From contig NZ_LNDE01000002.1 of assembly GCF_002866025.1 (NCBI RefSeq), forward strand, positions 124,001 to 188,000: a DNA stretch of 64,000 bases, written 5' to 3'. A program made the position numbers and the translations under genes. The notes under the pieces were generated by a model. That model was given only the letters and a program-made list of their open reading frames with translations, searched no databases and was not told the origin of the DNA. Source of the DNA: Thermotoga sp. KOL6. GTDB taxonomy: Bacteria; Thermotogota; Thermotogae; Thermotogales; Thermotogaceae. Each line of letters begins with the position of its first letter. Positions within the stretch are counted from its first letter, which is position 1. Below, in pieces: positions 51,071 to 60,158 of this stretch.

Positions 51071-52396
51071 CACGCCTTCCAAAGCTCCAAGTATGGTTTC
51101 AGACAGAGTGGGGTGAGGATGTATAGCTTTTTCGAGATCTTTTGCTTTCATTCTGTATTTTACAGCAATGACTCCTTCCATGATCATATCAGTCGCGTAT
51201 GGTGAAACGATACTCATTCCAAGAAGAACACCACTTTTCTTTTCTGCTATGATTTTCACGAATCCGATGTTTTCCAACATTGTCCTTGCCCTTCCATTTG
51301 CGGAAACAGGAAATTTAGAGATCACTACATCTTCAGGTTTCACATTCTTTTCCTTTAAACCAACAGATGCTATCTCTGGCGAAGAAAAGATGATGTTGGG
51401 TACGGCGGAATAATCCATTTCGTTTTCTACCCCTGCGATATTTTCCGCAGCCACGATTCCCTCATACATGGCTACGTGTGCAAGCATGATATCTCCTCTG
51501 ATATCTCCTATCGCGTAAACATTTTCTATGTTTGTTCTCATCTTTTTGTCTGTCACCACTCCTCTGTCTATCTTAATGCCAAGTGCTTTCACATCTTCAG
51601 GGATGTTTGGTTGTCTTCCAGTTGCAAGGAGAACACGTTCCGCTTTTAAGGACTCTCCTGTTTCGAGAAGTATTTCAAAGCCATCTTCAAATTTTTTTAG
51701 AGAAGAGATCTTTGTCTTTTCAAGAATTTTCACACCTCTTCTTTTCAAAGACTTTTTCACCTCTTCTGCAACGTCTGAATCTTCGTAAGGGAGAATGTGG
51801 TCTGCTATCTCTACGATCGTTACGTCCACGTCAAAGCTGCTGAAAAATGTCGCAAATTCTATTCCGATAACTCCTCCACCAACTATAACAATTGACTTGG
51901 GAAATTCTTTCATCTTGAAAACATCATCACTCGTCCAAACTCCTTCCGTTTCAAAAGGAGGGAACACTGATGGAACAGATCCGTGTGCCAAAACAAGATT
52001 TTTGGTCTCCAATTTCTCACCTGTTTCTTTCAAAACAACGGTGTTCCTATTTTCTATTATCCCCGTTCCTTTGTAAACATCTATACCGTTCTTTTTCATA
52101 AGATACTCTATTCCTTTTCTGGAGAGCATTACACTTTTTTCAACATGCTTCATTATACTGGAAACATCATAGTCGATTCCTGTGATTCTCAAACCGTACT
52201 TCAATGCTTTTTCCTTTATTTCGATCATCAAATGTGAAACCGTGAGCATCGCTTTTGTGGGAATACATCCCTTATTTGTGCATGTTCCTCCAAGAGCTTC
52301 CTTTTCCACTAAGGCGACCTTCTTGCCGAGTTGTGCTAACTTTATTCCACAGACGTATCCTCCGGGTCCTCCACCTATGATGACAGCGTCGTACAT
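51047..52396 (-). CDS. lpd: dihydrolipoamide dehydrogenase
   Basis: 449 residues, FAD disulfide oxidoreductase. FAD motif GGGPGGYVCG (8-17), redox Cys pair GGTCTNKGCIP (about 37-47), NAD motif GGGVIGIEFA, and the terminal His-Glu in HPHPTLSE. Thermotoga oxidises pyruvate with a ferredoxin enzyme, so this protein more likely serves glycine cleavage or another lipoyl/thiol system; that is inference. The ATG at 52396 follows AGGAGGGAACGAT; the longer frame runs into the terminator. Confidence 0.92.
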   Translation of the reverse strand: MYDAVIIGGGPGGYVCGIKLAQLGKKVALVEKEALGGTCTNKGCIPTKAMLTVSHLMIEIKEKALKYGLRITGIDYDVSSIMKHVEKSVMLSRKGIEYLMKKNGIDVYKGTGIIENRNTVVLKETGEKLETKNLVLAHGSVPSVFPPFETEGVWTSDDVFKMKEFPKSIVIVGGGVIGIEFATFFSSFDVDVTIVEIADHILPYEDSDVAEEVKKSLKRRGVKILEKTKISSLKKFEDGFEILLETGESLKAERVLLATGRQPNIPEDVKALGIKIDRGVVTDKKMRTNIENVYAIGDIRGDIMLAHVAMYEGIVAAENIAGVENEMDYSAVPNIIFSSPEIASVGLKEKNVKPEDVVISKFPVSANGRARTMLENIGFVKIIAEKKSGVLLGMSIVSPYATDMIMEGVIAVKYRMKAKDLEKAIHPHPTLSETILGALEGVSGRPIHL

Positions 52397-52409
52397 ATCG
52401 TTCCCTCCT

Positions 52410-52436
52410 AAAAAATCCCCTCCCAACTGGGAGGGG
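52410..52436 (-). terminator. hairpin terminator between the AhpD-like gene and lpd
   Basis: CCCCTCCC, loop AACT, GGGAGGGG; on the minus strand ATTTTTT follows. The lpd ribosome site lies immediately after the T-run, so lpd may be expressed by read-through only. Confidence 0.78.
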
Positions 52437-52441
52437 AGGTG

Positions 52442-52777
52442 TTATTTTCCAAGGAACTCCATGGCGATTTCGTAAGCTCTCAAACTGTACATTAACGCAG
52501 GACCTCCTCCCATACAAACAGCGACCTTTATCACGTCTAAAATTTCTTCTTCTGTTGCCCCGGCTTTCACAGCAGCTTCTGTATGCCAAATTATGCAGGG
52601 TTCACATCTTACTGCGATAGCTATTCCAAGTGAGATAAGTTCTTTTGTTTTTGTGTCGAGAGTTTTTGGGCTTTCAGCTGCGTGAACATATTCTGCAAAT
52701 TTACCGATTTCAGAAGCTTTTCCGATCAACTCTTGAAGCTGTTTTCTGATTTCTTCGAGTTTTTCCTTGCTCGCCAT
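52442..52777 (-). CDS. AhpD-like carboxymuconolactone decarboxylase family protein
   Basis: 111 residues, all-helical. The AhpD redox motif is CEPCIIWHTEAAVKAGA (C-x2-C with the following His, about 55-71). AhpD proteins link lipoyl/Lpd electrons to alkyl hydroperoxide reductase in mycobacteria; here a flavoprotein disulfide reductase lies upstream and lpd downstream, suggesting a comparable thiol relay. The ATG at 52777 follows GGGAGGTGTTACAA. Confidence 0.85.
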   Translation of the reverse strand: MASKEKLEEIRKQLQELIGKASEIGKFAEYVHAAESPKTLDTKTKELISLGIAIAVRCEPCIIWHTEAAVKAGATEEEILDVIKVAVCMGGGPALMYSLRAYEIAMEFLGK

Positions 52778-52816
52778 TTGTAACACCTCCCAATTTGAGA
52801 AAATTGTCACTAGATG

Positions 52817-54148
52817 TTATAAAACCATTTCCGCAGCCTTCGCCAACGGGTAGACTGTCGGCGCTGCAGTGAGAAGCGGGTGAGTGCCTATTTGCATTGT
52901 GAAGAGATCGTTTGCTGTTATTCCTTTTTGAATTCCAAGGCTAAGTATATTTACAATTTCTCCTACACTCTTTCCACCGCATACCTGTGCTCCAAGAAGT
53001 ATTTTGCTGTCTTCAGAGAATATAAGTTTCACGATGAGCTTAGTGGTATCCTCAAACTTTCCAGGGTGCCTATCTGGCGCTTCTGCTTTACCGACGATAA
53101 TCTCGAATCCTTCTTCTTTTGCTACCCTCTCGGTTATTCCTACAGAACCAAATGCTTTGCTCCCAATTACCGTCGAATAGGCGTTCAACGATCCTTTGTT
53201 CGTTCTGATTACCTTCAATCCGTACAAGTTCGAGGCGGCTATTCTTGCATCGAAAACAGCAGCAGAAGCGAGCATGAGTCTGGAGGGTTTTCCAGTCAAG
53301 AAATCTTTGTGTTGTACGCAGTCTCCCGCTGCAAAAACATCGGTTGCCGATGTTCTCATGTACTCGTCGGTTTCTATGAATCCGAGGTCTGTGACTTTCA
53401 ACCCAAGTTTGTTTGCAAGTTCAGAATTTGGCTTGTAACCTGTCGCCAGTACAACCACATCTGCAGGAATAGTTTCTTCGTTGTCCAATTTCACTCCTTC
53501 AACTTTTGTTGAACCGAGTATTTCCACAATTTTTCTTCCTGTCAGAACTTTCAGATTCTCCGCTTCTATTTCTTGTCTTGCTAGCTCCCCAAAGTCGGGA
53601 TCGAAAGAGATAGGGAGAAGACTATCCATGATCTCTACCAAGGTAACATTCTTCCCCGTCTTTTTCAGTTCGTCTGCAACTTCCACTCCTATGAATCCTC
53701 CACCAACGATCACCACGTTTTTTGCTTCTTTAACTTTTTCAAAGAGCTTTTTCAAGTAGTCGGCGGTTTTTGGAACTGTGAAGACACCTTCTAAATCAAC
53801 ACCAGGGATCTTCGGAATTCTTGGGGAAGATCCTGTTGCTATGATCAATTTGTCGTAGTAAACCTCTTTCCCATCTTTCGTAGTGATTTTTTTCTGATCA
53901 GTATCGCCGCCTACAACCTCGTCTATCATAAGATCTATTCCAGCACTTTTGAAACGTTCTTCTATTCCCATGTAATCCTTTTCAACACCTCCAAGGGTAT
54001 AGAATATGTAAGGAATTCCACATGGTACCATCTCTTTTTCTGTTCTCTTCACCACGAGAATTTTTTTGTCTTTATAGAACCTCTTGGCGGTGAACGCAGC
54101 GACGAGACCAGCTGGCCCGCCTCCTACAATTACTACATCGTACTTCAT
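52817..54148 (-). CDS. CoA-disulfide reductase / NADH oxidase-like flavoprotein
   Basis: 443 residues. FAD motif GGGPAGLVAA (8-17), the single redox Cys in VPCGIPY (about 42-48) that is typical of CoA-disulfide reductase and Nox, NAD motif VGGGFIGVEVADEL, and the FAD-closing AAGDCVQHKD. May reduce CoA disulfide or oxygen with NAD(P)H; both activities are known in hyperthermophile relatives. ATG behind AGGAGGTGAAAGT. A good promoter lies at 54191-54219. Confidence 0.9.
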   Translation of the reverse strand: MKYDVVIVGGGPAGLVAAFTAKRFYKDKKILVVKRTEKEMVPCGIPYIFYTLGGVEKDYMGIEERFKSAGIDLMIDEVVGGDTDQKKITTKDGKEVYYDKLIIATGSSPRIPKIPGVDLEGVFTVPKTADYLKKLFEKVKEAKNVVIVGGGFIGVEVADELKKTGKNVTLVEIMDSLLPISFDPDFGELARQEIEAENLKVLTGRKIVEILGSTKVEGVKLDNEETIPADVVVLATGYKPNSELANKLGLKVTDLGFIETDEYMRTSATDVFAAGDCVQHKDFLTGKPSRLMLASAAVFDARIAASNLYGLKVIRTNKGSLNAYSTVIGSKAFGSVGITERVAKEEGFEIIVGKAEAPDRHPGKFEDTTKLIVKLIFSEDSKILLGAQVCGGKSVGEIVNILSLGIQKGITANDLFTMQIGTHPLLTAAPTVYPLAKAAEMVL

Positions 54149-54190
54149 ACTTTCACCTCCTAAAGAGAAAAAATTCACAATCCCATTGTA

Positions 54191-54219
54191 ATTCTACCAC
54201 TTTAAAGATTCAATTTCAA
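54191..54219 (-). promoter_or_regulatory. promoter of the Nox/AhpD/Lpd group
   Basis: Minus strand TTGAAA (54219-54214), 17-base spacer, TAGAAT (54196-54191), with TGG just before the -10 box. Confidence 0.7.
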
Positions 54220-54251
54220 CAATATAAGTAGAAAAATGTGCTCCAATAGTC

Positions 54252-55208
54252 TCAGAATTCATCTTTCAAGCTTCTTCTCATGAGGTCTCTCATAGACTGG
54301 ATTGGCGACTTTCTTTCATAGACAATGTGGTAAACTTCTTCGGAAATGGGCATTTCCAGTTTTAACTCTTTTGCGATTTTCAGAACAGCTTTCACTGTGA
54401 AAGCACCTTCTACAACTTGATGGGAACTCTCTAGAAGTTTCAAAGGTTCAAAACCCTTCGCTATCAGTTCACCGAATCGTCTATTTCTGCTGTATCTGCT
54501 GTTACAAGTAACCATCAGATCACCTATTCCAGCGAGTCCCATAAACGTAGTTTGTTTTGCTCCAAAGTGGATGCCGAATTTTGCAATTTCATATATCCCT
54601 CGTGTTTCAAGAGCCGCTTTTGCGTTATCCCATCCCCCAAGACCATCAAGAATACCCGCTGCTATTGCTATGACGTTTTTCAGAGCTCCGGCAATTTCCA
54701 CACCTACTACGTCGGTGCAAGTGTAAACCCTAAAATAATCGTTAGAAATCCTCTTTTGAAGTTCCTTTGCGTTTGCTCCAGCGAGTGTGACAGCTGTAGG
54801 GAGTTTCCTTGCCACTTCTTCAGCATGAGAGGGTCCTGAGAGAACCGCGTACGGACAATTCAGCGTATCTTTGACAATTTCGGAAATTCTTTTCCCTGTG
54901 TTAATCTCTATCCCTTTTGAAAGATTCAAAACCATCTTTGGCTTTCTTGGGAGTTTCAAAAGTATTTCTCTAACATGTTGAACAGGAAGAGCTATTACGA
55001 GGATATCTGAACTGCTAAGGTTGTTCAATTTGTTTGTTGCTTCAACTGAGACTTTCATTCCTTCGGTATAAGGACTCGTGTGCGAAGAGTTAATGTAGTC
55101 AGCGACTTCTTTTCTTCTTGCCCAAAGGATCACGTTTTCCCCGTTGTCTTTCAACATCTGGGCGAAAACGGTTCCCCAACTTCCAGCACCAAGAACAAAG
55201 AATCTCAC
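54252..55208 (-). CDS. gpsA: glycerol-3-phosphate dehydrogenase [NAD(P)+]
   Basis: 318 residues. Reduces dihydroxyacetone phosphate to sn-glycerol 3-phosphate for phospholipids. Rossmann GAGSWGTVFA (7-16), NLSKGIE, SGPSHAEEVA, the catalytic Lys in GALKNVIAIAAGI, and GLAGIGDLMVTC. GTG start with GGGGG upstream. Divergent from treT; a TATAAT lies at 55237-55232 on this strand. No terminator separates it from the Nox gene 103 bases downstream. Confidence 0.95.
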   Translation of the reverse strand: MRFFVLGAGSWGTVFAQMLKDNGENVILWARRKEVADYINSSHTSPYTEGMKVSVEATNKLNNLSSSDILVIALPVQHVREILLKLPRKPKMVLNLSKGIEINTGKRISEIVKDTLNCPYAVLSGPSHAEEVARKLPTAVTLAGANAKELQKRISNDYFRVYTCTDVVGVEIAGALKNVIAIAAGILDGLGGWDNAKAALETRGIYEIAKFGIHFGAKQTTFMGLAGIGDLMVTCNSRYSRNRRFGELIAKGFEPLKLLESSHQVVEGAFTVKAVLKIAKELKLEMPISEEVYHIVYERKSPIQSMRDLMRRSLKDEF

Positions 55209-55263
55209 CTTTAAACCCCCTTTTTTACTAAATTATACGTTCTGAAGGTTTGAGGGAAATGTT

Positions 55264-55291
55264 TTGAAAATTTTTTTGAGTGTGGTATGAT
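55264..55291 (+). promoter_or_regulatory. promoter of treT/ROK operon
   Basis: TTGAAA (55264-55269), 16-base spacer, TATGAT (55286-55291), extended -10 (TGG). No obvious ROK-type palindrome was seen overlapping it. Confidence 0.6.
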
Positions 55292-55335
55292 TAAAAACGT
55301 ATTAATTCATGTTACGAAAAAAGGAGGGAATCTTC

Positions 55336-56556
55336 ATGGAAGTGAATCTTGGGATAAAAAACATAGAAGACTACAGAAAGGTGATTGGAGAGAAAGTGGA
55401 CGAGATCAAGGAACTTGCAAAACCTCTGAAGGGAGTGAAAATACTCCATGTGAATGCGACAGCATACGGTGGTGGTGTTGCAGAAATACTTCACAATCTC
55501 GTTCCTCTCATGAGATCTGTAGGGTTGGATGCAAAATGGAGGGTTTTGGAAGCACCGGATGGGTTCTTCAATGTTACTAAGAAGTTTCACAATACTCTCC
55601 AGGGAGCGGACGTAGAAATTTCAGAAGAAGAATGGGATCTTTATGATCGAGTTTGTAAAGCTAACTCGAAATTGATAAAAGATGAAGAAATAGTTGTCAT
55701 CCACGATCCGCAACCTGCTGCGGTGAGAAACTACGTGGGCGGAGTAGATAAAAAGTGGGTTTGGAGGTGCCATATAGATCTTTCAACGCCGAACTTGGAG
55801 GTTTGGAAGAGGTTTTCACGTTATCTTACAGGATACGATAGACTCGTTTTCCATTTGAAAGAGTATTTCCCGAAAGGTTGGGAAGAAAAAAGTACGGCAT
55901 TTCCTCCGAGTATAGACCCATTGAGTGAAAAAAACTGTGAATTGGACGAACAGTTTATAAAGAAGACACTTGAAAGATTCGAGATAGATCCCAATAAGCC
56001 TCTCATAACGGTTGTGGCAAGGTTTGATCCATGGAAAGATCTCTTCAGTGCGATAGACGTTTATAGGTTGGTGAAAAAAGATATACCTGAGGTCCAGCTT
56101 GCAATCGTTTCGGCCATGGCCACGGACGACCCAGAAGGATGGATTTTCTTCGAAAAAGTGCTTAGATACACTGGTATGGATGATGATGTAAAATTCTGCA
56201 CGAATCTTAAAGGTGTTGGTAACAAGGAAGTAAACGCTATCCAAAGATCGGCAACAGTAGCTCTTCACACGGCGACAAGGGAGGGTTTTGGACTTGTGAT
56301 AAGTGAAGCACTTTACAAAAAAGTTCCAGTTGTCGCTAGACCGGTCGGGGGCGTTAAAATTCAGGTAAAACATGGAGAGAACGGATACCTTGCATGGACG
56401 AAAGAGGAGTTAGCAGATTACGTGAAGAAACTTTTGAAAGATGAAAGATTGAGAAAGGAACTGGGAGAGAATGGTAAGAAAACGGTAGTGGATAATTTTA
56501 TCATCACCGTTCACTTGGAGAACTACCTTAGAATGTTTTTAGAAATCATGAGGTGA
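55336..56556 (+). CDS. treT: trehalose synthase TreT (glycosyltransferase family 4)
   Basis: 406 residues. Reversibly joins NDP-glucose and glucose to trehalose. N-terminal half: HVNATAYGGGVAEILHNLVPLM (glycine-rich acceptor loop), HDPQPAAVR, WRCHIDLSTPN; C-terminal half: ITVVARFDPWKD and the donor motif ATREGFGLVISEALYKKVPVVA with the E-x7-E pair. The ATG at 55336 follows AAAGGAGGGAATCTTC. The adjacent ROK regulator probably controls it. Confidence 0.9.
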   Translation: MEVNLGIKNIEDYRKVIGEKVDEIKELAKPLKGVKILHVNATAYGGGVAEILHNLVPLMRSVGLDAKWRVLEAPDGFFNVTKKFHNTLQGADVEISEEEWDLYDRVCKANSKLIKDEEIVVIHDPQPAAVRNYVGGVDKKWVWRCHIDLSTPNLEVWKRFSRYLTGYDRLVFHLKEYFPKGWEEKSTAFPPSIDPLSEKNCELDEQFIKKTLERFEIDPNKPLITVVARFDPWKDLFSAIDVYRLVKKDIPEVQLAIVSAMATDDPEGWIFFEKVLRYTGMDDDVKFCTNLKGVGNKEVNAIQRSATVALHTATREGFGLVISEALYKKVPVVARPVGGVKIQVKHGENGYLAWTKEELADYVKKLLKDERLRKELGENGKKTVVDNFIITVHLENYLRMFLEIMR

Positions 56557-56560
56557 TATC

Positions 56561-57676
56561 TTGCCATCTCATCTACTGAGAAAGGAAAACAAAGTCAAGG
56601 TACTTGAATATGTTTTCGACCACAGTAGAGTCACAAGAGACCAACTCGTGAGTAAAGTAGGGGTTGCTCACAGTACCCTCAGTTATATTGTGCGGGAATT
56701 GGCAGAAGAAGGGTTCTTGATCATTGAGGAGATCAAAACGAAAAGAGGAAGACCGTATCAAATGTTGAGGATAAATCCCAAAAGATTCTCGTTGATCGGT
56801 GTGAAAGTTGGGCGAGAAGAAGTACGTGGAACTCTTTTTGATGCCTCACTGAATCCGTTGAGGAAGTATGCTAGAAGAATATTTTCTACGATGAGAAACA
56901 AAGATGGATACACCGCTGCTCTGAAAGAAGTGGTTCAGCATTTGATCGCTGATGATGTGCTGGGGGTAGGTGTTTGTTCTTCGGGAATAGTTGAGGAAAG
57001 CGAGGTTGTGGTGTCCCATCTTATGGGTGTGAAAAACTGGGATGTGAGGGAAGTTTTAAAAGAAGTGAATAATCTCATTCTCATGAATGATGTAGATGTT
57101 TTATGTTATCAAATTTCTCAAGGGATGAACTCAGATTTTCTCGTTGTTAGTTATGGAACGGGAATAGGGGCAAGTTTTTGGAGTAACGGAAAAGTTCACC
57201 ACGTGGAACTCGGACATACCATCGTTTCTTCCGAAGGAAAATGTTATTGTGGGCAAACAGGATGTCTGGAATATCATTCCTCAGAATACGCTGTCTTGAA
57301 GTCATATTTAAATACAGACATAGATTTCCAGGATTTTGTGGAAAATGAGGAGGAAAAATATCGAAAAATCATTGAAAGCTTGAGGAAAACTGCTAGAGAA
57401 GATTTCGAATCCGTTAAGAGGCATTATGAGAAGGCATTTCAAAGTTTCTCCATTGTTTTAGGGAACGTTTTGATGATGTTGAGACCGGCAAAAGTGTTTT
57501 TCGTTGGAGAAGGTTTGGTTAACGAAGATATGGTGAAGCTTCTCGAAAAGTATGTAAGAAAACGATTCATTTCTGAATTCATAGGGGATGTGGAATTTAC
57601 TATGGCGGACCTTGATTGGATGCTCGGTGCGGCTCGGGCAGTAGTAAAACATTATCTTTTTTCTATTGTGGAATGA
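56561..57676 (+). CDS. ROK-family transcriptional regulator
   Basis: 371 residues. N-terminal winged helix (ENKVKVLEYVFDHSRVTRDQL, AHSTLSYIVREL), then a ROK sugar-kinase-like domain with the zinc motif GHTIVSSEGKCYCGQTGCLEYHS. The ATP site is degenerate, as expected for a sensor rather than a kinase. TTG start behind GAGGTGATATC, four bases after treT, so the pair is co-translated; trehalose or glucose is a plausible effector. Confidence 0.9.
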   Translation: MPSHLLRKENKVKVLEYVFDHSRVTRDQLVSKVGVAHSTLSYIVRELAEEGFLIIEEIKTKRGRPYQMLRINPKRFSLIGVKVGREEVRGTLFDASLNPLRKYARRIFSTMRNKDGYTAALKEVVQHLIADDVLGVGVCSSGIVEESEVVVSHLMGVKNWDVREVLKEVNNLILMNDVDVLCYQISQGMNSDFLVVSYGTGIGASFWSNGKVHHVELGHTIVSSEGKCYCGQTGCLEYHSSEYAVLKSYLNTDIDFQDFVENEEEKYRKIIESLRKTAREDFESVKRHYEKAFQSFSIVLGNVLMMLRPAKVFFVGEGLVNEDMVKLLEKYVRKRFISEFIGDVEFTMADLDWMLGAARAVVKHYLFSIVE

Positions 57677-57678
57677 CA

Positions 57679-57706
57679 ACTCCCGGCGTTTGCCGGGAGT
57701 GTTTTT
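57679..57706 (+). terminator. terminator after the ROK gene
   Basis: ACTCCCGGC (57679-57687), loop GTTT, GCCGGGAGT (57692-57700), then GTTTTT. It ends the treT operon just before the convergent glutamate synthase cluster. Confidence 0.88.
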
Positions 57707-58442
57707 AATACGCGTAGAGTCTACCGTACGGTCTATGAGTGTAAGGTTTCAAAAGAACGAACTCTTCACTCAAAACTTCTTCAAGATCGTAATCGAAGAG
57801 TTTACAAAATTCTTCTATGTAAGGTCTAACACGTCCCATGTCTTCCTCGGTAGGTTCGAAAATTTTCACTTCTTTTCCTAGTTTGTGCTCTTCTATTGTC
57901 CCTCGTAGAAATATCTCTCCACCGTGCATACCCGTTCCCACGTAGTTTCCAGCAATGCTACCATCTTCATCTCTTTCGAGTCCGAGAACTATTAAAAGCC
58001 CACCTGCCATGTACTCTCCAAGAAAATCTCGAGCGAATCCACCTACTACTATTACAGGATAGTTCTCCCTGTAAGCCTTCATGTGTATTCCCACTCGATA
58101 CCCCACGTTTCTCTTCACGTATATGTGTCCGCCCCTCATAGCGTATCCGATGATGTCTCCTCCGTGTCCGTGAATAACAATTCTTCCATTGTTCATTGTG
58201 TTTCCTACTCCATCTTGGGCATTTCCATTCACAACAATTTCTGGACCATCCATGAAAACCCCCAAATCGTTTCCTGGAACTCCGTTTATCTCTATTTTCA
58301 CCTTTTTTCTCATTCCTGCTCCGATGTACCTTTGACCACAAACGTTATCGATTATTACCTCCGTTTCCCCATTTTCCACACTTTCCCATATGATATCATT
58401 GAGTTTTTTGTAGTGGACTCCTTTCGCATCTATTCTAACCAT
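57705..58442 (-). CDS. split glutamate synthase, GXGXG domain protein
   Basis: 245 residues forming the right-handed beta-helix that is domain 3 of the large glutamate synthase subunit. Repeated glycine motifs (GQRYIGAGMRKKV, GDIIGYAMRGGHIYVKRNVGYRVGIHM, GGFARDFLGEYMAGG) make the coils. In the fused enzyme this domain buttresses the ammonia tunnel. Last gene of the cluster; its start overlaps the preceding flavoprotein by 13 bases. ATG behind GGGGGAAGTAAAAAT. Confidence 0.9.
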   Translation of the reverse strand: MVRIDAKGVHYKKLNDIIWESVENGETEVIIDNVCGQRYIGAGMRKKVKIEINGVPGNDLGVFMDGPEIVVNGNAQDGVGNTMNNGRIVIHGHGGDIIGYAMRGGHIYVKRNVGYRVGIHMKAYRENYPVIVVGGFARDFLGEYMAGGLLIVLGLERDEDGSIAGNYVGTGMHGGEIFLRGTIEEHKLGKEVKIFEPTEEDMGRVRPYIEEFCKLFDYDLEEVLSEEFVLLKPYTHRPYGRLYAY

Positions 58443-59710
58443 ATTTTTACTTCCCCCTCCAACATTTTCTTCCTGAACTCCTTTGGTAAATAGACAAGGC
58501 CGAAATTCTCATCGAGGAGTTTGTCTTTAAAAGAAGATACATCAAGTTTTTGAAGGATGAGGCCTGTGTAGATTCCCGCTCTGTCTATATCGTTGACGAG
58601 CACAGCTCCAACAAGTCTGTCACCTTTCAGTACCATCTTTTTGTAAGTGTTTTCGTCTTCATAAGTAAGGACTTCGTACTCTTCTCCTTCTACATTGGTA
58701 TGCCCAACAGAAATGGTAGGAATACCTGCAAGTTCGACAGAGTTCATCGGTATTCCACCAGGGTATCTCACATTTCCTCCTGCCATGTTGTATCCCGCTA
58801 CTCTTCCTTGTGCAACTGCTACAGGCCAAATTGCAATAGTTTTCCTTTGACCGTCTATTAAATCGTAAAATTCAGTACAATCTCCTGCTGCGTAGATGTC
58901 TTTCACATTCGTTTCCATCTTTTCGTTGACGACTATTCCTCTGTTTATTTCTATACCTGAGCTTTTCAAAAAATCCACGTTTGGTCTCACACCGATCGCG
59001 ATTATTAAAAGTTTTGTTGGTATTTCCTTGCCGCTTTTCAGAATGACGGAAGAGATTTTATCGTTGCCTTTTACAGATTCGATAGTATCGTTCGTTATAA
59101 CATCACATCCCACTTTTTTCAAGGCGTTCATGATAATTTCGGAGGCTTTCCTATCAAATGTTACGGAGAGAATTCTGTCTGCTAGCTCAACAATAGTAAC
59201 TTTCACTCCGAGTTCCATCAACGCTTCTGTTGTCTTAAGTCCTATCAAACCTCCTCCAAGTACGATCGCCTCTTTAATATTGTTTTCTTTTATGTACTTT
59301 TCCACCTTTTCCTCATCTTCCCAGGTGGTAAAAGTGAATATACCTTCCTTTCCCTCAAGACCCTCTATTTTTGGAACAAACGGTTTCCCGCCGACAGCAA
59401 GAAGCAGCTTATCGTACGCGAATTCCTGCCCATCTTGTGTTACAACAATTTTTTTCTCCGGGACAACCTTCTTTACTCTTGTGGCGGGTTTTATATCAAC
59501 ACCCAAATCCCTTAAAAATTCCTCAGTTCTGTAATACATTTTTTCTTCCGTTACCTTTCTACCTAGAAGATAAGTTATGAGAGGTCTTGAATAACCAACA
59601 TACTTTTCGGCGGTGATGAGAAGTATCTCGCTGTCTTTATCGAGTTCTCTAATCGCTTCTATCGCGTTCAGCCCGGCAGGTCCTGATCCTACTATTACAT
59701 ATCTCATCAT
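58430..59710 (-). CDS. split glutamate synthase, FAD/NAD(P) oxidoreductase subunit
   Basis: 426 residues, two-dinucleotide-binding flavoprotein. FAD motif GSGPAGLNA (8-16), NAD motif LGGGLIGLKTTEAL (about 151-164), FAD-closing YAAGDCTEF. No redox disulfide is seen, so it is of the rubredoxin/ferredoxin-reductase type. It probably passes NAD(P)H electrons through the neighbouring ferredoxin to the FMN subunit. ATG overlaps the ferredoxin gene stop. Confidence 0.88.
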   Translation of the reverse strand: MMRYVIVGSGPAGLNAIEAIRELDKDSEILLITAEKYVGYSRPLITYLLGRKVTEEKMYYRTEEFLRDLGVDIKPATRVKKVVPEKKIVVTQDGQEFAYDKLLLAVGGKPFVPKIEGLEGKEGIFTFTTWEDEEKVEKYIKENNIKEAIVLGGGLIGLKTTEALMELGVKVTIVELADRILSVTFDRKASEIIMNALKKVGCDVITNDTIESVKGNDKISSVILKSGKEIPTKLLIIAIGVRPNVDFLKSSGIEINRGIVVNEKMETNVKDIYAAGDCTEFYDLIDGQRKTIAIWPVAVAQGRVAGYNMAGGNVRYPGGIPMNSVELAGIPTISVGHTNVEGEEYEVLTYEDENTYKKMVLKGDRLVGAVLVNDIDRAGIYTGLILQKLDVSSFKDKLLDENFGLVYLPKEFRKKMLEGEVKIWLE

Positions 59711-60153
59711 TCTCTCACCTCAACCAACACAAGTGCCTCATTTGGGCATCCCTCAACACAAGCAGGATTTCCTCTGTCAGTACACAAATCGCACTTTGAA
59801 GCAACTTTTTTCTTTTTTGTATCTCTTCTAACAGCACCAAACGGGCAAGCCATCACGCACATCCAACATCCCACACATTTTTCTTGATTCACCTTTATAG
59901 CCCCAGTTTGCTTATCTCTGTACATCGCTCCCGTCATACAAGCTTTCAAACACGAAGGGTCGTCACAGTTTCTACACTGAAGAGCGAAGGTAATGTAGTC
60001 GTGTTCTTCAACGATCACGTTTGGCTCTGGAAGGTCGGGGATATATCTGTAAACCTTTATGAGATTCTCCGTTCCCACTTGTGCGGCCACACAATTTATT
60101 TCACAGAGTTTACACCCCATACAATATTCTTCTCTGATGAGTATTCTTTTCAT
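59707..60153 (-). CDS. split glutamate synthase, polyferredoxin subunit
   Basis: 148 residues with four Cys clusters: CMGCKLCEINC, CRNCDDPSCLKAC, CVGCWMCVMACPFGA and CDLCTDRGNPACVEGCP, enough for up to four [4Fe-4S] centres, like DMSO-reductase-type electron subunits. It should bridge the flavoprotein and the FMN subunit. Start taken as ATG 60153 behind GGTGAG; GTGs at 60165/60162 overlapping the previous gene are alternatives. Confidence 0.87.
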   Translation of the reverse strand: MKRILIREEYCMGCKLCEINCVAAQVGTENLIKVYRYIPDLPEPNVIVEEHDYITFALQCRNCDDPSCLKACMTGAMYRDKQTGAIKVNQEKCVGCWMCVMACPFGAVRRDTKKKKVASKCDLCTDRGNPACVEGCPNEALVLVEVRE

Positions 60154-60158
60154 TATTC

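Noticed and set aside
52880-53512. 210-codon open frame antisense to the Nox-like gene
   Set aside because: Lies wholly within a certain flavoprotein gene, no ribosome site, Cys/Phe/Ser-rich shadow composition.
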